64,000 nt of DNA from Akanthomyces muscarius (GCF_028009165.1 NC_079243.1:558001-622000), one strand, 5' to 3'; positions 20,845-31,878 are shown, numbered from the stretch's first letter. Program-made: numbers and translations. Notes: generated from the letters alone by a model not told the origin.

Positions 20845-23545
20845 TTATCCTAATTTCATTTTCTTTTTTCCGCGTTCTGGCGTAGCCTTTACTCCGATAC
20901 CAAGCTGCTTTACTACTATCACATTTGTGCCTGTCGCCCTGATCATATCGAAGCATTTGCTAGCTGGCGCTAAATTGCGGCCGTGTGTGTCAAATAAAGT
21001 GCACTTTTCTTTCATATACATCGCTGCAAGTTGGTTAACGCGCGAGGCAGCATTCGCATCAATCTCAATTCGATGAGACTCAACCAAATTCCCAGCTTTA
21101 TCGACTACAGTTTTGAACAAAATGCAATCCGTCTTAGAGACAGGTGTCGGTAGCTGTTTTGTGGCATGTACGGGACTCTGTACTGCCCCAATGTGAGACT
21201 TACGTCTTTTTAAGTTTTGGAAGTCGAAGTGACTCGTTCTGGATGGGTCTTGCATCACCGCGGCCGTTGGATTCTGTGTCTTCGTGTGGCATACCGATAA
21301 GGCTGACGGAACTAACTCAGACCTGTTGGATTTTTCTTGAGGATTGATCGTCGATTCCTCATATGGCTTTTGAACCTGTATGATTGTAGGCTCTTCTACT
21401 GCCATGAACTCGTCATACTCTTTTGCCACGATATCCTCGAATGAATGTAGAGTCATGGAAGTTTGTTCCGCCTTGGAACGTTCTTGAAGTTCTTTCAAGG
21501 CAGCTTGCTCTCGAGAGAAACGCTCTTGCTCGATGCAGACGAGCTCCCGCAACTCTAGAAGCTTCTTCTGCTCCGCAGTTGCATCCTCTCTTAGCCGCTG
21601 CAGCCTGACTGCTTCCTCGTTTATCTGAGCCTCCTGTGATTGCCCGTTGTCGAGCTCGGCCGCACTGCCGTCGCTGTTTTCCTGTGTTGTCACAGCCGTC
21701 GTAAGGAGTTCTTCGCGCTCCTCTGAAGATATTGGAGATTGTCCAAAGAAGGCACGGTACATAGACATTCTGACGAAGAATGATGTGACGTGGCTTTGGT
21801 CACAGTCAATGTTGCTCTCCATATGTGGCAAGAAAAGGTGTGTTTTGTCATGCTTATGATCGGCCGCCCGCGGCACCCCATGCCTTTTGAGCTTTGGCGA
21901 CTGACTGGTGCATGTTAGCGGTCGTGTCTTGAAGGCGACTGGGCGTGCTTTGTTGAATATGCTAGCAATCTGCGTGGCGAGGTCGTCCTCATGTTCATAC
22001 TCAAAATGCTCAGGTTTTCGCGCGGAAAGAAGGGCTTGCTTGGCAATTGCCCAATCGGACGGATCAGCCAAGATCTCATTGATCTTCGCGGATTCGAAAC
22101 CAAGACGCAGAGCAAGAGATGCCAGGGCATGCAAAGCGGCAATATCAACCCTGGGCCTTGCTTTGGCTAGGACGTCCTCCTGCTGCATCGGCGCAGGTAC
22201 GTTTTCGTATTCTCGAAACGCTGCTAACCAAAGCTGCTGAATCCCCAAGTTGCGACGCCTGCTCTGGCTACCTGGAATGCTACCGAATCGACCTTCAGAC
22301 ACCTGGACAATACACCTGTCGTCTTCCTGTCCAATGTCCGTAAACATGTTGGCCAGGCGAGTTGAGACACTTTTTTTTGTAATGCCAGTGATATTTCGCA
22401 AGCAGTCAGCTACTTGCTCGAGAAAGTAGCGATCAGCAAAAAAAGTGGACAGAGATGGGATCAAGCACTTGGTAGAGGTGAGACACACTCGCGACCACAA
22501 TGTGTCCCGCTGGTCTTCGGGAACGTTAGGGAACAGCGTTCCACTTTTGAATAAGCCCAATAAGCTATCGCGATCGGCTCGGGATGAGCCAGGCGCCTTT
22601 CCCTGAAGACTCTCGACGGTGAAAGAGTCAACGTGTCTCATAAGATTGGGTTCCCCCCCACAAACTCCATGCCACCAGTTGTATATGTGGTTCAAGTATG
22701 ATATATTTTGCTGTACACATGTTAGTTGATAGGTTGCTCACTTGTGAAAACTGAGATTACCTCTTCACATCGCATCGATATCATTGAATGTACGACTGAA
22801 AGCTGCATACCCCCAAAAAGTGCTGGAATCTTCAATAATTCATCAAAAGCCTTGACGTACGTTTCATGACCAACGAGTTTTTCGAAGTTGTCCTGGCGAT
22901 TCTTCGAGACGGCCAGTCTGCCTTGCCAAAGCTTTTCGAAAAAAGCGTCAGCATTGCCCTGAACTCCCTGATATTCGCGGATTTTGCGGTAGAACTCTCC
23001 GTCACTAGGCTCCTCCTGGTACTCATAATCCTCGACGAGCTTCTTTTTTAATTCGTTGCTGAGATCTGGAGCTTTCATTAATCGGCTGGTGAGAGACTCC
23101 ATAGAGGTAGCTCACCATCAAGAAATACATCGGCGTCCCACCGTTTCTGAGACCCCTCAAGCACATCCTCTGCGGCAGCTAAGCAATCATGCCCCTGCAG
23201 ACACTCCAGCGTAAGGGTAGATGGAAGTTCGAGTTTTGGGTACGGAAAGGAACTTGCCATCAGATCAACTCTGGATGTATTGGAGTTGATAAGAGCTGCT
23301 TTCAAGTCATCTTGTCGTATAAGGACTTTGACGCGGTATCTGCCACTCGCTTGACACGATTCGAGTTCTTCGCGGAATCGCCTTTTCAGAGATGCAACAC
23401 TTCTGGCTTCTTTACCCGATATTCCCTGTGAAGCCGAAGTTTTGAACCGAATTGCATTCAGGCGAATGCTTGCCGTTCCGCAAAATTTGGCTTGGCGCTC
23501 CTCCTCGATGCGACGACTGTCTGTAGCACGTGCTTTGCGCGGCAT
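20845..23545 (-). CDS. DUF3723-family protein (Starship-type accessory gene)
   Basis: Exons 23116-23545, 22761-23071 and 20845-22710 join in frame to 868 residues across introns of 44 nt (GTGAGC...AAAG) and 50 nt (GTAATC...TACAG, with a CTAAC branch). DUF3723 landmarks appear in order: FCGTASIRLNAIRF near the N-terminus, LTLECLQGHDCLAAAEDVL, WDADVFLD, EEPSDGEFYRKIREYQ, MISMRCEE, MRHVDSFTVESLQGKAPGSS, LIPSLSTFFADRYFLEQVAD. After about residue 560 there is a coiled coil (~615-690) and a disordered tail that ends KKKMKLG. Size fits the family. DUF3723 has no known activity; it is reported as recurrent cargo of Starship giant transposons. The gene has no lesion. It is head-to-head with the pseudokinase gene at 23917. 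Confidence 0.85.
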
Positions 23546-23916
23546 TGTCCAGTTCTCAGAAGCTGTTTCGCAAGAAGTTTGATAGCGTTGTAACTGAATC
23601 AAAGTAGTATGGCATTGGTGAGATATATAGCTTCAACTGCGAAAAGGAACAGGCGGGGACGTTTACGGACTGGTGCCTTTGCTTAGAAATGGCCGGCGAC
23701 GGCCAAAATTAGGAAGATAGAGCCACAAGTGAACTTTTGCCTCGTCCTTTTTTCACTATGTGTCACACGTATGGGCCTTTGCCAATTCCGTGCGTATGCA
23801 ATACTCTGCAGTGACTCGGATTTAGAACAACGGCCACGTCCGAAGCGTCAAAGAAACTGATAAATACTCATCGCCGGTCTGCCTTTCGTCGCGGAGCAGC
23901 AACACCGCAGGAGGAT
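23546..23916. promoter_or_regulatory. Shared divergent promoter of DUF3723 and pseudokinase genes
   Basis: A 371-bp region separates the two ATGs. A TATATA element at about 23619-23624 serves the minus-strand gene (75-80 nt before its ATG). An ATAAAT element near 23861 may serve the plus-strand gene (about 55 nt before its ATG). No other gene fits between them, so co-regulation is likely. Confidence 0.55.
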
Positions 23917-24862
23917 ATGGAATTTTTGAGATTACCGACGGCGAGAGAAAAAGGCAAAGCAGCTCAAGATACTCTACTCATTAAGACGACAAAACCATGG
24001 GCCAAGTACGACAAAATCTACACTATGAGACTCGGACTGAATGAGCCATTCCTAGTAGCAGAACGTAAAAGCATTACGTCTGATCTATTTTCTATACGCT
24101 GTTTTGCTTCGCTGACGAACCATCAAATTTACATCTTGGAGCTCATTCAACACCCCAACTTCGCCACTGCGTATGAAATATACAAATTAGAAGACTCATA
24201 CCTCATTGTTTTCGAGCATGTGCCAATTTCATTAGCGGAAGCTGTGGGGAATCCCTATCTCACAGGCCCCAGGCTTGCGGCGATAATTGGCCAAGTGCGG
24301 CATTTGATCAGCGATTATGAGCCTGGATGCTAATATCTATCAGGTAGTTGAGGCACTCGAGTTTCTGGAGCAAAATGAGTTGAGACACAACCACCTGACC
24401 TGCTCAAATATCCTCTTGCATCCAAACGGCAGAGTCAAACTCAGTAATGCATCCTTTATCTCATGTATAAACAAGGGACTAACTAGGTCATCAGTAGGCC
24501 AAGAGGATTGCGTCGAATCGAGCTCCCAGAAGGATATTAGAGATCTCGGCCGCGTGATGATGGAGCTCATACAAGGTTATGCTAAAGAGAGTGACAACGT
24601 GGGCCTTGACAACCCTCAAGGATGGGACATAGAAGTAATAGACTTCCTTTCGGCAACAACATCCGCTTCGTCTGCCTCAGAGTTGCAAAAGGTACATTGT
24701 CTAAGTTCAGTTAAGTCGAAATAACTAAGAACTTACAAGCCATAGCACCCCTTCTTGAGAACCTGGCAGAAAGAAAAACTGAAAGGACTGGTATCCCTGG
24801 TAATGAAATGGGCTATGCCTGACTATGAATATATCGGCAATACGGCGAGCGACGAAGCTTAG
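23917..24862 (+). CDS. Kinase-like protein lacking catalytic residues (pseudokinase A)
   Basis: Exons 23917-24294, 24344-24691 and 24746-24862 give 280 residues in frame; introns are 49 and 54 nt, the second with an AATAACTAAG branch region. The fold is a fungal protein-kinase type: HPNFATAYEIYKLEDSYLIV and FEHVPISLAEAVGNPYL (N-lobe and hinge), then ALEFLEQNELRHNHLTCSNI with LLHPNGRVKLSNAS, then DLGRVMMELIQGYA and a C-terminal HPFL. The catalytic-loop HRD is replaced by HNH (141-143) and the DFG by SNA (160-162), although the loop Asn (148) is kept. Phosphotransfer is therefore unlikely. It is paralogous to the gene at 28191 and divergent from the DUF3723 gene. No glycine-rich loop is obvious. 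Confidence 0.75.
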
Positions 24863-26061
24863 CATTTTGCAGTCGGCAGTATTGTACAGCGATCGAGATT
24901 AACATATCTGTATTTGCCGGGAAGTCACCAAGGCGTCAGCTGTAACTACGTTTCTGTACTAGATAAATGCCCTGTAATTGATGCTCAGGAACATACCGCA
25001 TAAATGAATATATTAGATTAATAATGTCTTGATTCGTATAGGGTTGGCTGCCGTGGCCGCGAAAACTGGCCAATCAGTCCCTTGGTCCGCTTTTCTATGT
25101 CCGAGGGAAAAAAAGGAAAGGAACAATGACGAACGCTTTGATATAGTACCTGTATTATAGTATCTGTTGCATAGCATATGCTGCGATCCCGGAGTGTCGA
25201 CCTGCTCATAACTGAACACTTGATCTTGGCGCCAGGACAGCTCGGGCCAACACCGCTACCGGCTATAGTGGTGTGTCTGCTGTAGGCGTTCACACCACGG
25301 GCTCTCTCCAGTGGGCGCTCACCTACCTGACCTCAATGTAGGGATGAAGCATAGGAAGGACATTGTGATGCTTTTTCAAGCACCACTCCGGTCAATTTGC
25401 ATGCTGACCGAGTCGTGCACATTGCCACGCCCGCCTGTAAATATGTATGTATTGAATCTGCTTGGAATAATCAATACCAATAGCTACGGGACTGCGGAGA
25501 AACCATCATTATTCATTCAGTTTATTACGGTTGGTGGAAAGCTCCGAAAGAGCAACTATAAGCCTTTGCTAATGTATACAATCTGACGCTAAGCCGTCAA
25601 AGTTTAGTGCAAAAACAGCTTCAGCTCCCTCTACAACTTTCAATGTTAGCGAGCGCTGTAACCGCTAAGAACGAGCTGATATTAGTGGGTGCTTACAGGC
25701 CATGACGCTAAGCAAAAGGCGCTGGCGAACTTGCCTTTCTACGGTGCAAGTGAGAGGAAGTCAGTCTTTTTCTAAGAATGCAACTATGCTTAGAAATAAG
25801 GCTCGACATTAGTGACATTGCCCGTCAGCTGAATTTTCATGGGTGCAGTATGTGTTGCGATCTATGTCAAAGTGGAGTCGCATATCTCGAGCAACACTTC
25901 GAACGTTCATGAGTAACTAAGCCTCAAGCATCGGTGTTGCGTAAAGGCGTACCGTTTTGTCCCTGGAATGTACATATAAATAAACTGTGATTCGGACAGG
26001 TTCGAATGTTAAAATTTATACTGCAACGCCGCATCACTTGACCGACCAATAACCTATCAAC
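24863..26061. other. Intergenic region with a 50-bp dispersed repeat
   Basis: No supported gene. Positions 25511-25560 match 27801-27852 in reverse orientation (47 of about 52 positions; core TTCAGTTTATTACG and GGTGGAAAGCTCC). The remainder shows no recognisable coding sequence. Confidence 0.5.
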
Positions 26062-27244
26062 ATGTTCCAATCCGTGCAGCCAGTTATTCAGCCTGGCTCT
26101 ACTATCCTCGTCACGGGAGTGACTGGTTTCATTGGAAGTCACATTGCGCAACAGCTTCTTGACGCAGGATATTGTGTGGTCGGTGTCACGCGCGATGCAA
26201 ACAAGAATAGTTGGCTAAACAGCCTCTTTGGCAAATACGGCTAAGGTAGTTTCACGCTTTGCGAAATCTATAATATCGCAGACTATAAGCTCTTAACCCC
26301 CCATTTACAGGGTAAGTGGGCAAAGAACCGGTTCTTGCATTGTGGCTAATACCACAAAGGAGTCTCAGGTATTGTTCATACTGCATCGGACATGACTTTT
26401 GGTGCAGATCCAAACGTTATTATCCCACCCGTCGTGTCCGCAGCCGTTTCCATTCTCAAGGCAGCTGCTGCAAGTACGTCCGTGGAGCGCGTCGTATTTA
26501 CCTCGTCGTGTGCTGCCGCCGCAATGCCGACTCCAGGGCACTACCCAACCATCACCAGTGAATCCTGGAATGACGAAGCTTTGGAGAGGGCTTGGGATGC
26601 TCCTCCGTACAACCCAGATCGAGGTTTCATTGTTTACGCAGCTAGCAAAACCGCCGCCGAAAAAGCAGTTTGGAATTGGTACAAAGAGGAACGACCTCCA
26701 TTTGTTCTCAACACTGGTATGACTATTGAGACACTTCTTGATTAAGCTATTGACTGCTTTGGCTAGTACTACCAAGTGCCAATTTTGGGCGAAGCTTGGA
26801 TCTTGTGAACCAGAGACACCCATCCACGTCTGGGCTCATTCAGGCACTATACACGGGAAATCATGAAGCGGTTCTGCGCGCAGCTGAATGCAAGTAGCGT
26901 GCGGATAGAAAATGAAGAGGATGTAAGAGTTAATATTATCTATAGATTTTTACATTGACGTGGAAGACTCAGCGAGGCTACATTTGGCCGCTCTTCTCCA
27001 CCCCACCGTCACTGAAGAGCGCATCTTTGCCTATGCAAAGCCGTATACCTGGAAAATGGTACAAGATGTCTTGCGAGAGATTTTCCCAAACAAGGATCTT
27101 ACTCCTGATATTCGAGAAACAGAGGCTGATAGGAGCGTTGTTACTGGAATGGCGCGATCTGAAGGTCTGCTTAAGGAGATGGGCAAAGCGGGCTACACCA
27201 GTTTGCAAGAGACCGTTCGTCTCAACACCATTGACTTTTCTTAA
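26062..27244 (+). pseudogene. NAD(P)-dependent epimerase/aldehyde reductase pseudogene (Gre2-like extended SDR)
   Basis: The frame from 26062 shows the Rossmann nucleotide-binding motif TGVTGFIGSHIAQQLL, later GIVHTASDMTF, VERVVFTSSCAAA, the active-site YAASKTAAEKA (Tyr-x3-Lys type), LNT-VLPSANFG and VEDSARLHLAALL near the end, all in the order of extended SDRs such as Gre2-type ketone reductases. Lesions: an in-frame TAA at 26242-26244 where relatives have a KYGxG phrase; the coding signal continues past it in the same frame to a normal 48-nt intron at 26312-26359. A further intron follows at about 26721-26770, then in-frame stops around 26895 before the last segment resumes at about 26950. 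The gene appears recently inactivated, since most of it still reads well. Confidence 0.7.
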
Positions 27245-27414
27245 AGTGTGCAATCTTGCCTAGTCTCAGAGTTCGATAGGTTGCTGTCAATCATTCTATC
27301 ACTCATGCTGCCAAAGCTCTCCCAAGTTGCCTGTTAAAGCACGGCCCTTTCCTGCTTCTGTGCCAGTCGCAATACATTTACCATCACGGAAAGGCCTCAT
27401 GCATACGCAATATA

Positions 27415-27912
27415 CAGTCGGTCGACAAAAGTTCCGCTCGGTCCGCTTTTTTTAGAGGTCACGCCAGACAGCACACAATTTACACCACATCACAACTTGG
27501 TCAATATAGGTCTAAATTAATTAAAAAATTAGTTATAGGTTCTCATTTACATAAATTGTGTGCTGTTAAAAGTAATACTTTGTATACCAACCCTCAGCGT
27601 CGATAACAGCTTGAAGGCGCCGGACCATCGACGTAGCGAGCTTTTCTAATAGCTCGTCTTTAAACTCCTCCCACGCCTCCTCTGATGCTCTAATTAATCT
27701 TTCCATATATAAGCGTTTGAAGGCATCTCTGCTAATGCTGGATCTTTTTTTAAAATCTGTTCTTTGAGCAGTTTCCATAGATTTTCGATCGGGTTAAGAT
27801 TATAGTTGCCCTTTTGGAGCTTTCCACCGGGCGTAATAAACTGAATGAATGAATGAATGAATACTTGTACAGGAGTTTTTGAATCAAGTTTCTGCTTATT
27901 GGCCGGTTCCAC
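27415..27912 (-). mobile_element. Tc1-type transposase remnant
   Basis: Minus-strand frames give the C-terminal end of a DDE_3-type transposase: LNPIENLWKLLKEQI with KKDPALAEM, then after a frame change EEAWEEFKDELLEKLATSM and AVIDAEGWYTKYYF. TACAGTCGGTCGACAAAAG at about 27413 looks like a Tc1-type terminal repeat beside TA. An inverted pair ACAGCACACAATTTA (near 27469 and 27550) lies between the terminus and the coding end. Sequence just before the LNPIENLW motif is not transposase but the 52-bp dispersed repeat at 27801-27852. The other end of the element was not found. Confidence 0.7.
27801..27852. repeat. 52-bp dispersed repeat beside a TGAA microsatellite
   Basis: Runs TATAGTTGCCC... 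to ...GTAATAAACTGAAT and merges into (GAAT)n at 27843-27866. A second copy in reverse orientation lies at 25511-25560. It interrupts the usual transposase sequence, so it looks inserted, perhaps the end of a small element. Confidence 0.55.
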
Positions 27913-28190
27913 GTCTTGAATAAAGATTTATGCCTGAATGTGTCGATATGCTATGAACAGATGTTCTGAAGTTCTCACTACAGGAGAGTTAGTTCGAGTA
28001 TTAGTGAACTATATGTTCTTGCTGAGGTACAGATGGAGACTATTGAAGGACCACTTCGTGGCAGCAGGCTCCCAGGTGAAACACTCAAAAGATATGTACG
28101 CCAGTTTCATTTATTTATAGTCCGGCAGTTGTATCGTACTTGAGCCGCCTTGCAAACAATAAACAGCGTCGCGCAACCTTTGCTAATATC
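27913..28190. other. Intergenic region upstream of pseudokinase B
   Basis: No supported gene; probable promoter region of the gene starting at 28191. Confidence 0.4.
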
Positions 28191-29312
28191 ATGCCGCCCG
28201 ATCACTGCAGGCGTGCTACCCACTTTGCTTTTGCAGCTATGCAACAGCAAAGTGACCAGCATGCTCTAACAAACCAGGAAAATGGTCACACGGCAAATAG
28301 CCGCTCTAACCCTGTCGAGCATTCCTCGGAGAAGAAGCAAGAAGGTCCTCGCGGCGAAGTGTCTTCATACGATTCATCTCTTACACAGACAAATCCAGGC
28401 TCATCTGGAACGCATGAGACTCTATGGGATACTTGCGTTGAGCTCTACAGTCTCCAATTCGGTAACAGCGACTACTTTTCTATAGTAGAGCAGACACAGC
28501 CCCTGTCAGACGAATATCCAATCTACATTGTGAAACGGTTTTCTGGCATCAACGTCGAGGAACGCATGAACTTCATACAGCAGATCAAGCATGAACTGTT
28601 TGTTCAGCCTCGCCATATTTTCTCTGTAGAAAATGAACGTTTCGTCACATTCGAATTCATGCCACTGTCTCTTGCGGAGCTCGAAGGGAATCCTCTCATG
28701 AATGATTTCCGGCTCGCATCTATCCTGGGACAGGTAAGTGACAAAATTCCCCGGCAGGCAAAAGCATTGCTGAGTAAAACAGGTCGTGCAAGGACTCCTA
28801 TACCTAGAGGAGAACTCTTTGAGTCATACTAAACTGACGTGCTCCAATATACTCATCGACATACATGGGACCGTGAAGCTCTGTAGGTCAACATGTGGGA
28901 GAATAAAAACACTCAGCTAACTCGCTATAGGGGGTCAAGAATTCATTCAGACTCGCTTTAACTTGAATGAAGCCATGCAGAACATTGCCGTCGTAACGAT
29001 GAAGCTTGCACAAGGGTATGCTGACAAGGACGGTCGATTTCGGTTGGATAGGCCAGAGCGTTTTCCGCTTGGCTCTGACTTTCTCTGTGCACTTGAGCAG
29101 ATGACGAGCATTGGTGAGCTTAATCAGGTACGTATAAATACACTTCGTTCGGAGCAAAGTGCTGATTTGCCAAGCACCCATTGTTGCGAATCCCATGGCA
29201 CAAGGGACACCTAGGCGGGTTGCTAGCCTTGGCCCAAGTATGGTGTCATCGGGGATATAAAGTTTTACCCAAGCAATCGCGAAATTGCCTTGAAATAAAC
29301 CATATGGTATGA
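28191..29312 (+). CDS. Kinase-like protein lacking catalytic residues (pseudokinase B)
   Basis: Four exons (28191-28733, 28783-28882, 28931-29127, 29175-29312) join in frame to 325 residues; introns are 49, 48 and 47 nt, the second with a CTAAC branch point. An ~75-residue Gln/Ser-rich N-terminal extension precedes the kinase-like fold. IYIVKRFSG (Lys115) resembles the beta-3 lysine strand, FVTFEFMPLSLAELEGNP the hinge, and SHTKLTCSNILI the catalytic loop. As in its paralogue at 23917, HRD is replaced (His196-Thr-Lys) and no DFG is present (VKLWGQEF). The loop Asn203 is kept. The C-terminal HPLL motif, placed after an intron, matches the paralogue's HPFL. Reading frame and splice sites are intact, so it is probably expressed. 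Start chosen at the first ATG in frame. Confidence 0.7.
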
Positions 29313-29424
29313 GTTTGGATACCCTTGATGCAAGATACTGTACCCTCGTTTTAGTCAATATATATTCCACATATGTGAAGCTGAATACACGTTTTTGTTT
29401 ACGCCGTCCCCCATACACTCTTCA

Positions 29425-29830
29425 AACAAGTATCAGTCCGCCTTGGACACTGACCTCATCAACAATGTTGTCCAGCACTATATGAAGGAGCATCAAAGCA
29501 TCATCCTCGCTGTCGTGTAGTCAAAGAACGATTACGCCGACCAAATTGTTCTGAATCTCGCGAACAAGACTGAACCTAGAGGAAAGCGGACCCTAGATGC
29601 CATCACGAACCGACGCTCTAATCCCGGGATCTGGAAGCGAGCGCGACTTCAATCTCCATGGAACGGAATCAAAACGTCGAGTTCCGCCTGGGCTGGCACG
29701 TCTTGAGGAAACGGGACACGGAGGCGGACTTGGAAGTGTATCATTATCAAGAACTCCGTAGGCCTGAGCACTTCCCCCCTGAATGGTTCCAACCTCAGCA
29801 GAGCAAGGTCCGCAGTGTCCTGGACTAGGG
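29425..29830 (+). pseudogene. Dynamin-type GTPase domain remnant
   Basis: In-frame text of a fungal dynamin-family GTPase is readable: VVQHYMKEHQSIILAVV, a TAG stop at about 29518, KNDYADQIVLNLANKTEP, RGKRTLDAIT, then after a frameshift NVEFRLGWHVLRKRDTEADL and YHYQELRRPEHFPPEWF, ended by TAG near 29827. Only the middle of the GTPase domain remains; the P-loop is missing. At least one nonsense and one frameshift make it a pseudogene. Confidence 0.7.
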
Positions 29831-29959
29831 TAGCGGCACAACCCAAGGGCTCACCATCGAACCCCTCGCCTGTTCCACAGGCAGCCGCTTCCAAGACACA
29901 CTCTACCATGTCAGCATACCAGGACCGAGTAGTTGCAGTCAAGCTTAAAGATCAAGGCG

Positions 29960-30466
29960 CCGCCCAACGTCACTGAGCTCACTCTGCGACCTGGACAAAA
30001 CAACAGGTTGAGGCGTCCATCAGCAACCAGACGACAACGAAGTTAGTCAAGGTCGTCGCGGCGCATCAGCTCAAGGGCGGCGACACACAAATTTTCACGA
30101 GCACAACCGCCGAGACTACACATCTCAAGCAGAAAAGGAGTAGATTAGCGGCTTGGGAACCCACGCTGAGCTCATCGTGCCGGCTTACAGAGTTGTTGTC
30201 CATGGCATTCCCACCAGTTCCATTAATATCAAAGACCAAAAGGCGACCATTGATCAAATGCTCGCAGACAATCACGCAGTCATCGCTGGTGCCAAAATCT
30301 CATACATAGGATGGTAAACAAAAGAAGGAAATCTTAAGCGAGCCTCCTCGATTGTTGGCGAATTCACAGACCCTGCCATGGCGAACGCTGTTATATATAC
30401 TGCAATGGTGCGGGACAGCAGATACACCAATGCCAACTCTAGTAAATTCATGCGCTATAGAGGTTA
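29960..30466 (+). mobile_element. Non-LTR retrotransposon (Tad-like) ORF1 remnant
   Basis: Two plus-strand frames together read like ORF1 (gag-like) of fungal LINE elements: KLVKVVAAHQLKGGDTQIFT, then, shifted, YRVVVHGIPTSSINIKDQKA and AVIAGAKISYIGW, a TAA, then KRASSIVGEFTDPAMANAVI. Frameshift and stops make it inactive. No reverse transcriptase part is present. Confidence 0.65.
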
Positions 30467-31025
30467 ACGCTCTTTACATACAGTCAAATATTGGGCATAA
30501 AAGGTGGTATTCTCAGGCCATGTTGCAGCCACCTCCCCGTCGTAAAACAAGAAGGCTCTTTGGAACCCGTCTTGAGCCTCATTCGTATGCTGAATAGCCA
30601 GGTCGCCTTTTCCTCTCGAGGAATTTCCCACCACATCAAGTGGTACCATTTCCATCTTATCGTCTGCAATCTCCTGTATAATAAAATTGTCCTTTAAATC
30701 ATTTGTGCTAACAACGCGGACTGGTCCCTTGCTATACGGACGAAAATGAAAGAAAGATGACGCATGCTTCGTTGAGAAGCTTGAACCAGTATCAACTTGA
30801 TACCATCCCGGGCCAGGACTTTTCGTATTGTTAGTATGCTGCTTTTCCATGGCGAAGAACGGAGACTAACCCAATAAATTCATCCTCCTTAGCAATAAGC
30901 ATCTGAAGGACTCCACCAGAACGATGGCATGTCACGAATGCGTACCAAAGCCCTTGCCAGTTGGGAAATGTGCGAACATAAACGAAATTGGAATGCCCGA
31001 TGGATCGGGGACCATGTCGAAGCAT
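30464..31025 (-). CDS. Hypothetical two-exon protein
   Basis: Exons 30871-31025 and 30464-30818 join in frame across a 52-nt intron (GTTAGT donor, CATACTAACA branch point, AAAAG acceptor) to give 169 residues. The protein begins MLRHGPRSIGHSNFVYVRTF and has aromatic-rich segments (WQGLWYAFVTCH, FLFYDGEVAATW) but no signal peptide, membrane span or recognised domain. The 3' end overlaps the last bases of the retrotransposon remnant on the other strand. An orphan gene or a fragment are both possible; the textbook branch point supports the intron. Confidence 0.5.
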
Positions 31026-31214
31026 GATGACGAGACGTCCTAGTAGTTGCGTTTCCCGAGACGAGGTGATGAGAAAGCGCGCTGCTGAAGGGGGCAGTGT
31101 GGATGCTATATATATTAATACTATTTAGCGCAAAATCATACGTTCTTTCTTTTTACAATTGTGGTACGCTATATAAGCTAAAAGCGGCTTCTAAAAGCTG
31201 GTGGTATCCGGCCC

Positions 31215-31720
31215 TTACGCCAAGCCAAAGGAAGCCGGCACAGTGTTCCATGTGCACCATCGCATGGTATCGATGGCACGCGTAGCACGAGTCATTTCAA
31301 CTATGTAACGATCTGCACATTCTCCAACCGGCCCCAAAATGCTGCTTCCATGAAGGAGTGCGGCCGTTGCCATCTGCAGCGTTGACATTAGCACCCTTTG
31401 TGACAAGGAGACGAATCATCTCAGGATACTGCTCCTCAGCGGCCATGTATAGCGCTGTTGCCCCAGAGGCGTGGTCATTGGGTTGCGTGGAATGTGCGTC
31501 GTCGTCATCACTGATAGACAGGTCGCTCGGAAGTCCAGCCCAAGATTCAACTCCATGAAGAAAAATATGCACCTCCGAAGAGGTCTCGAGATAATTTCTC
31601 ACATATCTTACATTGCCTCGCACCATTTCTGATACCACCTGAGTAATCGCCTCGATTGAAAAGTCTTCAAATATCGTCAACCTCTCTGTCGCACTGCTCC
31701 ATTTTGGCCTCTCATCAACA
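31215..31720 (-). pseudogene. Ankyrin-repeat gene remnant
   Basis: The minus strand reads ISIRRVDERPKW, SIEAITQVVSEMVRGNVRYV and then one ankyrin repeat (GATALYMAAEEQYPEMIRLL, VTKGANVNAADGNGRTP). The next repeat continues only after a frame change. A TAG directly before ISIRR may be a splice acceptor (TTGTAG) or a nonsense codon; no satisfactory donor was found. A possible upstream part is the frame at 31879-32181. Best read as a degenerate ankyrin gene. Confidence 0.5.
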
Positions 31721-31878
31721 CGTCGTATACTAATCTACAAGATAGGCCGCACGTAGGACTCACGCCAACATTGTTGACCTGCTCGAATGGGGACGAAGTA
31801 GTCGTGGAGATCAGGTTCAGTGCTTTGGCACTGTGGGAGAACTGCGAGCCTATACGAAAGGGACAGGAAAGGTATTTC

